DNA of 32,818 nucleotides. Source: Gammaproteobacteria bacterium (GTDB lineage Bacteria; Pseudomonadota; Gammaproteobacteria; QNFN01). How positions within the stretch are numbered: the first letter of the stretch is position 1; every line of letters starts with the position of its first letter. This document shows positions 1 to 8,595 of this stretch, piece by piece. Position numbers and translations under genes: made by a program. The notes beneath the pieces are model-generated. The model worked only from the letters and a program-made list of their open reading frames with translations. It was not told the DNA's origin and searched no databases. The DNA is taken from assembly GCA_009937385.1 (NCBI GenBank), contig JAACFL010000002.1, forward strand, positions 1 through 32,818, given 5' to 3'.

Positions 1-470
1 AGGCCCAGGCGCGACAGGCGCACGCCGTTCTCGGCCCAGCGCGGGACCTTGAATACATTGACGACGATGATGCCGGCGATGATGCCGAGCACCACGTAGT
101 TCAGGCCCAGGACCTGGTGAAGGTACTTGTCACCCATGATTGGACCCAAGCCCTTGGACAGCACCGCGACGAACGGGGCCACGTACCAGCGCACCAGCAT
201 GGCGATCATGAAGATGAAGATCGCGCCGGCGACCGTGGAGAGGTAGTAGTCGAGGTTGCCCTCGACGTGCTTGCCGAACAGGTGCCAGAGGCCTACCGCG
301 ACCGCGATGCCACCGAAGATGTAGGAAAGCGTGGTGATCTCCCAGACCATCTTCTTGATGTTCAGGGCCTCGATCAGGCCGGACTGGATCCCGGTACCGG
401 CGGTCGCGCCGATGACCAATAGAACGACCCCCATGATCAGCAGGGCCGGGTGCTTGTGGGTGTAGACCAT
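1..470 (-). CDS. Partial multi-pass membrane protein, likely putative sulfate exporter family (YeiH/UPF0324-like) transporter; C-terminus lies beyond the left edge
   Basis: Reverse translation from ATG at 470 is open to the edge: MVYTHKHPALLIMGVVLLVIGATAGTGIQSGLIEALNIKKMVWEITTLSYIFGGIAVAVGLWHLFGKHVEGNLDYYLSTVAGAIFIFMIAMLVRWYVAPF...LNYVVLGIIAGIIVVNVFKVPRWAENGVRLSRLG. Several hydrophobic segments; family from recall only. Confidence 0.55.
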   Translation of the reverse strand, partial: MVYTHKHPALLIMGVVLLVIGATAGTGIQSGLIEALNIKKMVWEITTLSYIFGGIAVAVGLWHLFGKHVEGNLDYYLSTVAGAIFIFMIAMLVRWYVAPFVAVLSKGLGPIMGDKYLHQVLGLNYVVLGIIAGIIVVNVFKVPRWAENGVRLSRLG

Positions 471-743
471 TGACGCGGTTCTCCTCTGGTGGTGGAAAGG
501 GACGGTCGGCTACATTGGCCGCCGGTTCTTTTTTACGTATTAGTAGGGTCAAACGTTCGGCTGATACGGATTATTCCCCGGTCGTGTGCAGGGTCATCGC
601 CGGATTGACCTATGGCATCTCGTGGAGAGGTGGGAGCGATGGCGTGACCTGACCGGACAGGAGTCGAGCCGAGACGCCCAGGAAATGGGGAGTGGGGCGT
701 GAGCGTTTGCCAGCAGGTCCAGGAGATCGCCGAGGGTGGGCGA

Positions 744-1505
744 TCAGGCCAGGCAGGGCTCCGCGCCACTGCGTGCTTCCTCGAGTGCCAGCACCCCGGC
801 GGGATCGAGCGGGAGCCGGGCTCGCGTCAGTCGATGCACGACCCTGGCAATCCCGGCCAGGCGGCTCGGGTCCATGCTTGGGGCGATCAGGTAGAACGAC
901 ACCCCGCCGGAGGCCCAGTGCCAGGCCGCAGCAGCGTCGAGGTCGAGGGAGCCTAGTGGCTTGTCATGACTTCCAGGCCTGGAAAAGACCACCAGGCTGA
1001 CAGCACAGCCACGTGGGCCCTGGTAACCCACGTGCAGTCCACGACCGCCACGCAGGCGTATCTGGCGCACCCCGCCAAAGGCCAGCTCGACCCGGGTCAG
1101 GTCGGGGACGTAGGCGAGTTGCAGGGAGTCGAAACCGACCTTGGTCATCGCATCGGGGTGGCCTTCCTCACGGGAGCTGGACCAGGTCTGGTGGAGTTCG
1201 AGCGCGAGCTGCGGTCCGGGCGCGGGACGGTGCAGCTCCGAATGCCAGGCAATGCCGAACAGGAGGCCGACCACGAGCGTGGCGGCGATCGCGGCGACAC
1301 GTAGGCCGTTGCGATGGCTGCACGGGAGCTTGCTGAGGGGACCAGGGTGGGGCGGGGCGGCTTGCGCGACAGAAGCCTTCAGCGCGGTCAGTGCGGCGAC
1401 TTCGCGCGCCAGCACCGGCTCGCGCGCGATCGCCTCGGCCACGTCGGCCGCCTCGTCGGGCGGCAGTTCACCGTCGACGTAGGCATTCAACTGCTCCCAG
1501 CGCAT
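744..1505 (-). CDS. Anti-sigma factor (transmembrane, RseA/zf-HC2-like N-terminus without a zinc motif)
   Basis: MRWEQLNAYVDGELPPDEAADVAEAIAREPVLAREVAAL start typical of anti-sigma factors; single TM (LRVAAIAATLVVGLLFGIAW); immediately downstream of an ECF sigma gene. Confidence 0.8.
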   Translation of the reverse strand: MRWEQLNAYVDGELPPDEAADVAEAIAREPVLAREVAALTALKASVAQAAPPHPGPLSKLPCSHRNGLRVAAIAATLVVGLLFGIAWHSELHRPAPGPQLALELHQTWSSSREEGHPDAMTKVGFDSLQLAYVPDLTRVELAFGGVRQIRLRGGRGLHVGYQGPRGCAVSLVVFSRPGSHDKPLGSLDLDAAAAWHWASGGVSFYLIAPSMDPSRLAGIARVVHRLTRARLPLDPAGVLALEEARSGAEPCLA

Positions 1506-1517
1506 CCCTTCTCCTCC

Positions 1518-2093
1518 TCATCCACGTCGTACCAATCGCAGCCGCAGCGGGCTTATGGCTGGCTCCTCGAGAGCCTGCAGCATCCGCTTTCTGGCGCGGC
1601 TGACCCGGCTCATCACCGTCCCAATCGGGATCTCCAGCAGCTCCGCCACCTCCTTGTAGGTGAAGCCGGCCATGTCGACCAGTACCAGCACCTCGCGGTG
1701 ATCCGGAGCGATACGCGCCAGCCCCTCGCGCACAACGAGGCGGTTGAACAGTCGTTTCTCGATACTAGAAACGTCCGGATGCCATGCTTCATTCCCCGAG
1801 CTCGCATTGCCCTCTTCGAGGGCATCCCAGGAAACGGGCTGCCGGGCGCGGCGCCGACACTCGTCGACCCAAGTGTTGCGCAGGATGCGGAACAGCCAGG
1901 TGCGGTAGGCCAGCGCGTTGTCCGGCACGTTTTTCGCGCCCAAGGCCTTCAGGGCGCAAGCCTGCACGAGGTCGCCTGCTTCGTCGGGCCCACCGGCAAG
2001 GTGCAGCGCATAGGCGTAGAGCCGGTCGAGGTGCTCTTCGATCCGGCAGGCGGTCGTTTCATCATCAGGAGCGGGCGGTGGCTTGCCTGGCAT
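1518..2093 (-). CDS. RNA polymerase sigma factor, ECF subfamily
   Basis: Region 2 (LYAYALHLAGGPDEAGDLVQACALKAL...AYRTWLFRILRNTWVDECRRR) and region 4 (LARIAPDHREVLVLVDMAGFTYKEVAELLEIPIGTVMSRVSRARKRM). Confidence 0.92.
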   Translation of the reverse strand: MPGKPPPAPDDETTACRIEEHLDRLYAYALHLAGGPDEAGDLVQACALKALGAKNVPDNALAYRTWLFRILRNTWVDECRRRARQPVSWDALEEGNASSGNEAWHPDVSSIEKRLFNRLVVREGLARIAPDHREVLVLVDMAGFTYKEVAELLEIPIGTVMSRVSRARKRMLQALEEPAISPLRLRLVRRG

Positions 2094-2191
2094 CCTGTTC
2101 CTCGTTTCGCCAGGGCGTCATTTCGATGGCGACGCCTCGTCGCCACGATGCGCGCGACGCAGGTGGCCTGTCAACGCGCCAGATCAACGTT

Positions 2192-2701
2192 CTAGCGAGG
2201 TGGTGATGGGCGACGCAACAACACGTAGCAGGCTCCGGTACCGCCGTCGGCAGGTCGTGCGGGTGCGCTGTCGAGCACCTCGGGGTGTCGTTCCAGCCAG
2301 CCGGGAAGTGCGCGCCGCAGCACCCCGCCTTCGGCGCTGCCACGGCCAATGCCCGTGATCACCAGAACGCAGCGCCTCCCGGAGGCGTGTGCTCTGGCCA
2401 GGAAGGCGTCGAGTTGGGCATGGGCTTCGTCGCGGGTCAGGCCGTGAAGGTCGAGCGTCTCCTCGGGACGCAACTGGCCCCGCCGCAGCCTCTGACGGGT
2501 GCGCGCCTGGACACCGCTGCCGTCGGCGATCGGGCGTCGTGGACGCGTCGTGGGCGGTTCGACTGCGGTTACGGGTCGCGATCGCGGCTTGGTCGCCGGT
2601 GGCGTTGCGCGCGCTTCGCCCGCGAGCGGCGTGACGCCGCGCATCGCTTCGCGGAACAGCGCGCGTTCGGCGTCGTCGAGGCTTTTCCTGGGACGTTTCA
2701 C
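2192..2701 (-). CDS. Smr domain protein (Smr/MutS C-terminal-like endonuclease domain)
   Basis: LRPEETLDLHGLTRDEAHAQLDAFLARAHASGRRCVLVITGIGRGSAEGGVLRRALPGWL: DLHG and TGxG motifs. Start chosen at GTG 2701 (VKRPRKSLDDAERALFREAM); the track ORF extends to 2824. Confidence 0.88.
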   Translation of the reverse strand: MKRPRKSLDDAERALFREAMRGVTPLAGEARATPPATKPRSRPVTAVEPPTTRPRRPIADGSGVQARTRQRLRRGQLRPEETLDLHGLTRDEAHAQLDAFLARAHASGRRCVLVITGIGRGSAEGGVLRRALPGWLERHPEVLDSAPARPADGGTGACYVLLRRPSPPR

Positions 2702-2778
2702 ACTCTCGATTATCCCACGTTCGCGAGCGGCCGCGGCATGGCGAGGGTGGCTGGGGATTCGGTTATAGTACGCACGAC

Positions 2779-2794
2779 CCGCGCGATTGCGCGG
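2779..2794 (+). repeat. Perfect 6-bp-arm hairpin CCGCGC-GATT-GCGCGG in the surE 5' leader
   Basis: Read directly; lies just downstream of a TATAGT (2764-2769) -10-like hexamer. Confidence 0.5.
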
Positions 2795-2816
2795 CCACGA
2801 CCGCGCCGAAAATCGA

Positions 2817-3572
2817 ATGCACATCCTGCTCAGTAACGACGACGGCTACCTCGCCGAGGGGCTCCGACGGCTCGCCGAGGCGCTGGCCGGGGTGGGCCGG
2901 TTGACCGTCGTCGCCCCGGACCGCAATCGCAGCGGGGCCAGTAACTCGCTGACCCTCGACGTCCCGCTGCGCATGCACCGGCTCGACGATGGCACCATTC
3001 GCGTCGACGGCACGCCGACCGACTGCGTGCACCTCGCCATCACTGGGCTGCTCGACGAGGAACCCGACATGGTGGTCTCGGGGATCAACTCCGGGCCGAA
3101 TCTCGGCGACGACGTGATCTATTCAGGAACCGTCGCCGCGGCGATGGAGGGGCGTTTCCTCGGGCTGCCGGCGATCGCCGTGTCGATGGGCAGCTACGAC
3201 GCCGAGCACTACGCCAGCGGCGTGCGCGCCACCCTGCAACTGGTCGATCAGCTGCAGAACGTTCCACTGCCAACGGACTCCATTCTCAACGTCAACGTCC
3301 CCGACCTGCCGTGGGAGCAGATCCGCGGCTTCCGCGCCACGCGACTCGGTCACCGTCACCGCGCCGAGCCGGTGGCGCGCAGCACCGATCCACGCGGACG
3401 CGAGATCTTCTGGATCGGCCCGGCCGGGCCGGAGCAGGACGCCGGTCCGGGCACCGACTTCGACGCGGTGCGCAATGGCTACGTGTCGGTCACGCCGCTG
3501 CAGGTCGACCTGACCCGCCACGCGGCACTCGACACGGTCGCGGCATGGCTCGATAGCGGAGCGCGCGCGTGA
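2817..3572 (+). CDS. surE: 5'/3'-nucleotidase SurE
   Basis: [23 protein letters not shown]...[18 protein letters not shown]...[17 protein letters not shown]...[27 protein letters not shown]. Confidence 0.96.
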   Translation: MHILLSNDDGYLAEGLRRLAEALAGVGRLTVVAPDRNRSGASNSLTLDVPLRMHRLDDGTIRVDGTPTDCVHLAITGLLDEEPDMVVSGINSGPNLGDDVIYSGTVAAAMEGRFLGLPAIAVSMGSYDAEHYASGVRATLQLVDQLQNVPLPTDSILNVNVPDLPWEQIRGFRATRLGHRHRAEPVARSTDPRGREIFWIGPAGPEQDAGPGTDFDAVRNGYVSVTPLQVDLTRHAALDTVAAWLDSGARA

Positions 3573-4228
3573 ACGCCGGGCACAGCGGCATCGGCATGAC
3601 CTCGCTGCGCACCCGCGACCGCCTGGTCGCCCGGCTGCGCGAGGAGGGGATCCGCAACCCCGCGGTGCTGGAAGCGATCCGCGAGGTGCCGCGCCACCTG
3701 TTCGTCGACGAGGCGCTCGCGAGCCGCGCCTACGAGGACACCGCGCTGCCGATCGGTTTCGGCCAGACCATCTCGCAGCCCTACATCGTCGCACTGATGA
3801 CCGAGGCGGTGCTGGCCGAAGGATCACCGCAGAGCGTGCTCGAGGTCGGCACCGGTTCCGGCTACCAGGCCGTGGTGCTGTCGCGCCTGGTGCCGAAGGT
3901 CTACAGCGTCGAGCGGCACGCCAAGCTGCTGCAGCGGTCTCGTCAGCTGTTCCGTGAGCTGCGTATCTACAACATCAAGACCAACCTGAGCGACGGCAGC
4001 TGGGGCTGGCCGGGTCATGCGCCGTACGACGCGATCGTGGTCACCGCGGCGCCGCTCGAAGTGCCCCAGGCCCTGCTCGAGCAGCTCGCCGACGGCGGTC
4101 GTCTGGTGATCCCGGTCGGTGATCGCGGTGGCCAGGAACTGCGCGTGATCACGCGCAACGGCTACCGTTTCGAGGAGTCGCACCTGGCCTGGGTGAGCTT
4201 CGTGCCACTGGTGCCGGGGCGCAGCTGA
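3569..4228 (+). CDS. pcm: Protein-L-isoaspartate O-methyltransferase
   Basis: [41 protein letters not shown]...[21 protein letters not shown] start overlaps the surE stop. Confidence 0.96.
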   Translation: MNAGHSGIGMTSLRTRDRLVARLREEGIRNPAVLEAIREVPRHLFVDEALASRAYEDTALPIGFGQTISQPYIVALMTEAVLAEGSPQSVLEVGTGSGYQAVVLSRLVPKVYSVERHAKLLQRSRQLFRELRIYNIKTNLSDGSWGWPGHAPYDAIVVTAAPLEVPQALLEQLADGGRLVIPVGDRGGQELRVITRNGYRFEESHLAWVSFVPLVPGRS

Positions 4229-4229
4229 G

Positions 4230-4805
4230 ATGCGAATCTTCTCGGCACTCTACGAGCGGACGATGACCTGGGCCGCGCATCGCCATGCCCCCTGGTATCT
4301 GGGTGGCCTGAGTTTCGCCGAATCGTCGTTTTTCCCGATCCCGCCGGACGTGATGCTGGCGCCGATGAGCCTGGCACGCACCGACCGTGCGTGGTGGTAC
4401 GCGACGCTCACGACCGTGGCCTCGGTGGTCGGCGGCCTGTTCGGCTACCTGATCGGCATGCTGGCGATCGACGCGGTGTTGCCGTTGCTGGTCGATGCCG
4501 GCTACGGATCCCGCTACGACCAGGCCATCGCCTGGTTCGCCGAGTGGGGCGTCTGGGTGGTGTTCATCGCCGGCTTCTCACCGATTCCCTACAAGCTGTT
4601 CACCATCTCCGCCGGAGCCAGCGCCATGGCGCTGCTGCCGTTTACGATCGCCTCGCTGGTCGGGCGCGGCGCACGCTTCTTCATGGTTGCCGGCCTGATG
4701 CGCTGGGGTGGCGCGCCGATGGAGAAGCTCCTGCGCACCTACATCGACCGTCTCGGCTGGCTGGTGGTCTTTCTGGGCGTCGTCTATGTCCTGATCGCAC
4801 ACTGA
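4230..4805 (+). CDS. yqaA: YqaA family (DedA/SNARE-associated-like) membrane protein
   Basis: MRIFSALYERTMTWAAHRHAPWYLGGLSFAESSFFPIPPDVMLAPMSLA...GFSPIPYKLFTISAGA; located between pcm and nlpD. Confidence 0.85.
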   Translation: MRIFSALYERTMTWAAHRHAPWYLGGLSFAESSFFPIPPDVMLAPMSLARTDRAWWYATLTTVASVVGGLFGYLIGMLAIDAVLPLLVDAGYGSRYDQAIAWFAEWGVWVVFIAGFSPIPYKLFTISAGASAMALLPFTIASLVGRGARFFMVAGLMRWGGAPMEKLLRTYIDRLGWLVVFLGVVYVLIAH

Positions 4806-5650
4806 TGAAGCGCGCGCGCATCAATCTCCTGCCCATGCTCCTGGGCATCCTGCTGCTGACCGCCTGCGGTCCGCCACCCCCCGCCCCGGTCGCGAACCGC
4901 AGCAGTGGCGCGCCGCCGCCGCCAACCTCCTACACCGTGCGCCGAGGCGACACCCTCTACTCGATCGCCTGGCAGTACGGTCTCGATCACCGCCAGGTGG
5001 CGGTGTGGAACGGCATCGGCGCACCCTACACGATCTATCCCGGACAGCGACTCGCGATGCGCAAGCCGGCGGTGCCCGCGTCGCGGCCTCCACCGGCGCC
5101 GAGCCGGACGACGCAGGCAAGCAAGCCGGCACCGAAACCGGCCACGAAACCGAAAACCGTTTCGCCACCGCCCCGGACCGCCACGGCGAAACCGGCGCCG
5201 AGCAAGCCGGCCACCAGCGCACCCCGCAAGGCGCCGCGCAGCGACCCGGCGGCGCCGAGTGCGACCCGCAGCGTGGGTGGCGTCGCCTGGCGCTGGCCGA
5301 CGCGCGGTCGTCTCTATCGCACGTTCAATGCCAGCGACCCGACGCGCAAGGGCGTCGACATCGTCGGCAGCGAGGGGCAGTCGGTGTACGCTGCGTCGGG
5401 TGGCAAGGTGGTCTACAGCGGCAACGGCCTGGTCGGTTACGGCAACCTCATCATCATCAAGCACAACAACACCTACCTGAGCGCGTACGGACACAACCGT
5501 GAACTCCTCGTGGGTGAGGGTGACGACGTTGCTCCAGGGCAGTTGATTGCGAAAATGGGTCGGGTAGATAATGATCGGGCAATGTTGCACTTTGAAATTC
5601 GCCGCCAGGGAAAGCCGGTCGACCCATTGCGACTGCTGCCGAAGGGATGA
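4805..5650 (+). CDS. nlpD: NlpD-like lipoprotein: LysM plus (degenerate) LytM/M23 domain
   Basis: Lipobox LLLTAC; LysM YTVRRGDTLYSIAWQYGLDHRQVAVWNGIGAPYTIYPGQRL; Pro/Ala/Lys-rich linker; C-terminal GVDIVGSEGQSVYAASGGKVVYSGNGLVGYGNLIIIKHNNTYLSAYGHN; adjacent to rpoS. ATG overlaps the yqaA TGA. Confidence 0.92.
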   Translation: MKRARINLLPMLLGILLLTACGPPPPAPVANRSSGAPPPPTSYTVRRGDTLYSIAWQYGLDHRQVAVWNGIGAPYTIYPGQRLAMRKPAVPASRPPPAPSRTTQASKPAPKPATKPKTVSPPPRTATAKPAPSKPATSAPRKAPRSDPAAPSATRSVGGVAWRWPTRGRLYRTFNASDPTRKGVDIVGSEGQSVYAASGGKVVYSGNGLVGYGNLIIIKHNNTYLSAYGHNRELLVGEGDDVAPGQLIAKMGRVDNDRAMLHFEIRRQGKPVDPLRLLPKG

Positions 5651-5715
5651 TGGTCAGCCCGTACGAGCTTTCCATCGTTCCCGAACCGCAGCCCAAAGGG
5701 TAGGACGAAGACGCA

Positions 5716-5732
5716 CGTGATGTCCGATCACG
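5716..5732 (+). promoter_or_regulatory. Hairpin CGTGAT-GTCCG-ATCACG in the rpoS leader
   Basis: Perfect 6-bp inverted repeat just before GAGGAGTCTAAGGAG and ATG 5753. Confidence 0.4.
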
Positions 5733-5752
5733 AGGAGTCTAAGGAGCGGACG

Positions 5753-6745
5753 ATGCTAGGAGAGGACGATATGGAGAATCTCGCCGACCAGGAGGTCGAC
5801 CTCAACTATTCGGCTGAAGCCGACGCTGACACCGAAGACGCCAGTCCCGAGGTCGTGGACGAGGGACCGCGGACCTTTGCCAAGGAGTCCAAGCTGACCT
5901 CGAGCAGCAGTGCGCAGCTCGATGCCACGCGACTCTATCTCAACGAGATAGGTGCCTCGCCACTGCTCACCGCGGAGGAGGAGGTCTACTTCGCGCGGCG
6001 TGCGCAGAAGGGTGACGAGGCGTCGCGCAAGCGCATGATCGAGAGCAATCTGCGGCTGGTGGTGCGCATCGCGCGTCGCTACGTCAACCGCGGGCTCGCG
6101 CTGCTCGACCTGATCGAGGAGGGCAACCTCGGCCTGATACGCGCGGTCGAGAAGTTCGACCCCGAGCGCGGCTTCCGCTTCTCGACCTACGCCACCTGGT
6201 GGATCCGCCAGACCATCGAGCGCGCGATCATGAACCAGACGCGCACCGTGCGCCTGCCGATCCACGTGGTCAAGGAGATCAACGTCTACCTGCGCGCGGC
6301 CCGGCGCCTGGCGCAGAGCCTCGACCACGAGCCGACCATCGAGGAGATCGCCGAACTGCTCGACAAGCCGGTCGAGGAGGCGAAACGGATGATGGGTCTC
6401 AACGAGCGCGAGACCTCGGTCGATACGCCGCTTTCACGGGAGGTGGACAAGCCGCTCCTCGAGGCGATCCCCGACGAGACGCTGATCGACCCGTCCGACG
6501 CGCTGCAGGATCAGACCATGCACGACAAGCTCGAGGAGTGGCTCGGGCAGCTGACCGACAAGCAGCGCGAGGTGGTCGAGCGCCGCTTCGGACTGCACGG
6601 TTACGAGTCGGCGACCCTCGAGCAGGTCGGCAACGAGATCGGCGTCACCCGCGAACGGGTCCGGCAGATCCAGATGGACGCGCTGCAGCGGTTGCGCAAG
6701 ATCATGGAGAACACCGGCTACTCGGCGAGCACGCTGTTCAGGTGA
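5753..6745 (+). CDS. rpoS: RNA polymerase sigma factor RpoS
   Basis: [33 protein letters not shown]...[80 protein letters not shown] 5753 preferred because of AAGGAG at 5741-5746; GTG 5717/ATG 5720 are alternatives. Confidence 0.95.
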   Translation: MLGEDDMENLADQEVDLNYSAEADADTEDASPEVVDEGPRTFAKESKLTSSSSAQLDATRLYLNEIGASPLLTAEEEVYFARRAQKGDEASRKRMIESNLRLVVRIARRYVNRGLALLDLIEEGNLGLIRAVEKFDPERGFRFSTYATWWIRQTIERAIMNQTRTVRLPIHVVKEINVYLRAARRLAQSLDHEPTIEEIAELLDKPVEEAKRMMGLNERETSVDTPLSREVDKPLLEAIPDETLIDPSDALQDQTMHDKLEEWLGQLTDKQREVVERRFGLHGYESATLEQVGNEIGVTRERVRQIQMDALQRLRKIMENTGYSASTLFR

Positions 6746-6793
6746 GCACCAGCGCAACTCAACCGGTGGATTCTTAACTCGGGCAGAGGTTTT

Positions 6794-6856
6794 TCGCGGC
6801 CTGGGGGCCGTTCCTACAGCTGCACGGCTCTGTAGGAGGCCCGCCCACGGGCCGAT
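6794..6856. repeat. REP/REPIN-like inverted pair built around TGTAGGA plus GC-rich arm; possible terminator of rpoS
   Basis: tcgcggcctgggggccgttcctaca-gctgcacggctc-tgtaggaggcccgcccacgggccgat: two head-to-head copies of a TGTAGGA-GC-rich arm. Confidence 0.5.
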
Positions 6857-6899
6857 GGTGTTCCCACCTGTGACGGCCTGGTCGGGGCCAGGAATCGGA

Positions 6900-7316
6900 T
6901 CAGTCGATCAGCAGCGCGGCCACGACGCGGCGGCCATCCCCCATGAGCAGGTTGTAGGTCCGGCATGCGGCCGGGGTGTCCATCACCTCGACGCCGATGC
7001 CGCGCTGTTCCATCGGGCGCAGCAGCGCACGATCGGGAAAGCGCAGCCTCGCACCGACTCCGAGCAGCACCATCTCGGGTTCCAGTTCGACGAGTTGCAC
7101 CAGGTGCTCGGCCGTGAGTTCATCGACCGTGCGCGGCGACCAGTCGCGGATCAGCCGATCGGGTGCGACCACGCAGCTGCTCGCCAGTCGTTCACCGTTG
7201 ACCTGCACCATGCCGACGTCATGGGCGACGATGGTGAAGCCGCCCGGATCGAAATCCTGAACAAGTTGCATGGCGCCAAGATACCCGAAGCGGGCTGCGA
7301 GCGGTACCGCGTTCAT
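6900..7316 (-). CDS. Mth938-like domain (DUF498/NDUFAF3-like) protein
   Basis: FTIVAHDVGMVQVNGERLASSCVVAPDRLIRDWSPRTVDELTAEHLVQLVELEPEMVLLGVGARLRFPDRALLRPMEQRGIGVEVMDTPAACRTYNLLMGDGRRVVAALLID. Confidence 0.85.
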   Translation of the reverse strand: MNAVPLAARFGYLGAMQLVQDFDPGGFTIVAHDVGMVQVNGERLASSCVVAPDRLIRDWSPRTVDELTAEHLVQLVELEPEMVLLGVGARLRFPDRALLRPMEQRGIGVEVMDTPAACRTYNLLMGDGRRVVAALLID

Positions 7317-7345
7317 TGACAGTTTCGTCGCCGGTCCAGTAATGT
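7316..7345 (+). promoter_or_regulatory. Candidate sigma70-type promoter for alaC
   Basis: TTGACA (7316-7321), 18 nt, TAATGT; perfect -35 but weak -10. Confidence 0.35.
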
Positions 7346-7393
7346 TGCCGGCTTGTTTTTCATCATTCCGGACGTCGGCGCAAGGTAATAAAA

Positions 7394-8584
7394 GTGAACG
7401 AAGAGTTCCGCAGAATCAGTCGGTTGCCGCCGTACGTCTTCAACATCACCACCGAGCTGAAGGCCCAGGCGCGCGCGCGCGGCGAGGACATCATCGACTT
7501 CGGCATGGGGAACCCGGACCAGCCGACACCGGAGCACATCGTCGCCAAGCTGGTCGAGGCGTCGCAGCGCAGCAATACGCACCGCTACTCGGCGTCGCGC
7601 GGCATCCCGCGCCTGCGCCGGGCGATCTGCAACTGGTACGGCGAGCGCTACGCCATCGAACTCGATCCGGAAAGCGAGGCGATCGTCACCATCGGCTCGA
7701 AGGAGGGGCTCGCGCACCTCGCGCTGGCCACCGTCGCCCCGGGTGACGCGGTGCTGGTGCCGAACCCGGCCTACCCGATCCATCCCTACGGCTTCGTGAT
7801 CGCCGGGGCCGACATCCACTACGTGCCGCTGGTGCCCGGCGTGGACTTCTTCGCGGAGCTCGAAAAGAGCATCCGCGACTCCTGGCCGGTGCCGAAGATG
7901 CTGGTGCTGAACTTCCCCGGCAATCCGACCACCCAGTGCGTCGATCTCGAGTTCTTCGAGAAGGTGGTCGAGATCGCGCGCGAGCACGGCATCTGGGTGA
8001 TCCACGACCTGGCCTACGCCGACATCGTCTTCGATGGCTACGTGGCCCCGTCGATACTGCAGGTGCCGGGCGCCAAGGAGATCGCGGTCGAATCGTTCTC
8101 GCTGTCCAAGAGCTACAACATGCCGGGCTGGCGCGTCGGCTTCATGTGCGGCAATCCGAAGCTGATCGCCGCGCTCGCGCGCATGAAGTCCTATCTCGAC
8201 TACGGCATGTTCACGCCGATCCAGGTCGCTGCGATCACCGCGCTGGAAGGGCCGCAGGAGTGCGTGGGCCAGATCCGCGACATGTACCGCTCGCGGCGCG
8301 ACGTGCTGTGCGACGGCCTCAATTCGGCCGGCTGGGAGGTCGAGAAGCCCAAGGCGACGATGTTCGTCTGGGCGCCCATCCCCGAAGCCTACCGCCACCT
8401 CGGCTCGCTGGAATTTTCGAAGCTGCTGATCCAGGAGGCCAAGGTTGCCGTGTCGCCAGGGATCGGTTTCGGCGAGTACGGCGACGATCACGTGCGCTTC
8501 GCGCTGATCGAAAACGAGCACCGCACCCGCCAGGCGGTACGTGGTCTGCGCTCCATGTTCCGCCGCGGCGTCGGCTCGGCCTGA
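7394..8584 (+). CDS. alaC: Aminotransferase class I/II, alanine transaminase AlaC-type
   Basis: [49 protein letters not shown]...[13 protein letters not shown]...[25 protein letters not shown] start. Confidence 0.88.
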   Translation: MNEEFRRISRLPPYVFNITTELKAQARARGEDIIDFGMGNPDQPTPEHIVAKLVEASQRSNTHRYSASRGIPRLRRAICNWYGERYAIELDPESEAIVTIGSKEGLAHLALATVAPGDAVLVPNPAYPIHPYGFVIAGADIHYVPLVPGVDFFAELEKSIRDSWPVPKMLVLNFPGNPTTQCVDLEFFEKVVEIAREHGIWVIHDLAYADIVFDGYVAPSILQVPGAKEIAVESFSLSKSYNMPGWRVGFMCGNPKLIAALARMKSYLDYGMFTPIQVAAITALEGPQECVGQIRDMYRSRRDVLCDGLNSAGWEVEKPKATMFVWAPIPEAYRHLGSLEFSKLLIQEAKVAVSPGIGFGEYGDDHVRFALIENEHRTRQAVRGLRSMFRRGVGSA

Positions 8585-8595
8585 AGGAGAATGTC

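Noticed and set aside
1314-2195. 293-aa plus-strand ORF opposite the ECF sigma/anti-sigma genes
   Set aside because: No domain signal; antisense to clear sigma region 2/4 motifs.
5080-5240. Repetitive GAAACCGG/CCG-rich tract that resembles a DNA repeat
   Set aside because: Explained by the Pro/Ala/Lys-rich linker of NlpD, not an independent repeat array.
7313-8521. 402-aa minus-strand ORF opposite alaC
   Set aside because: Shadow ORF; alaC motifs are on the plus strand.
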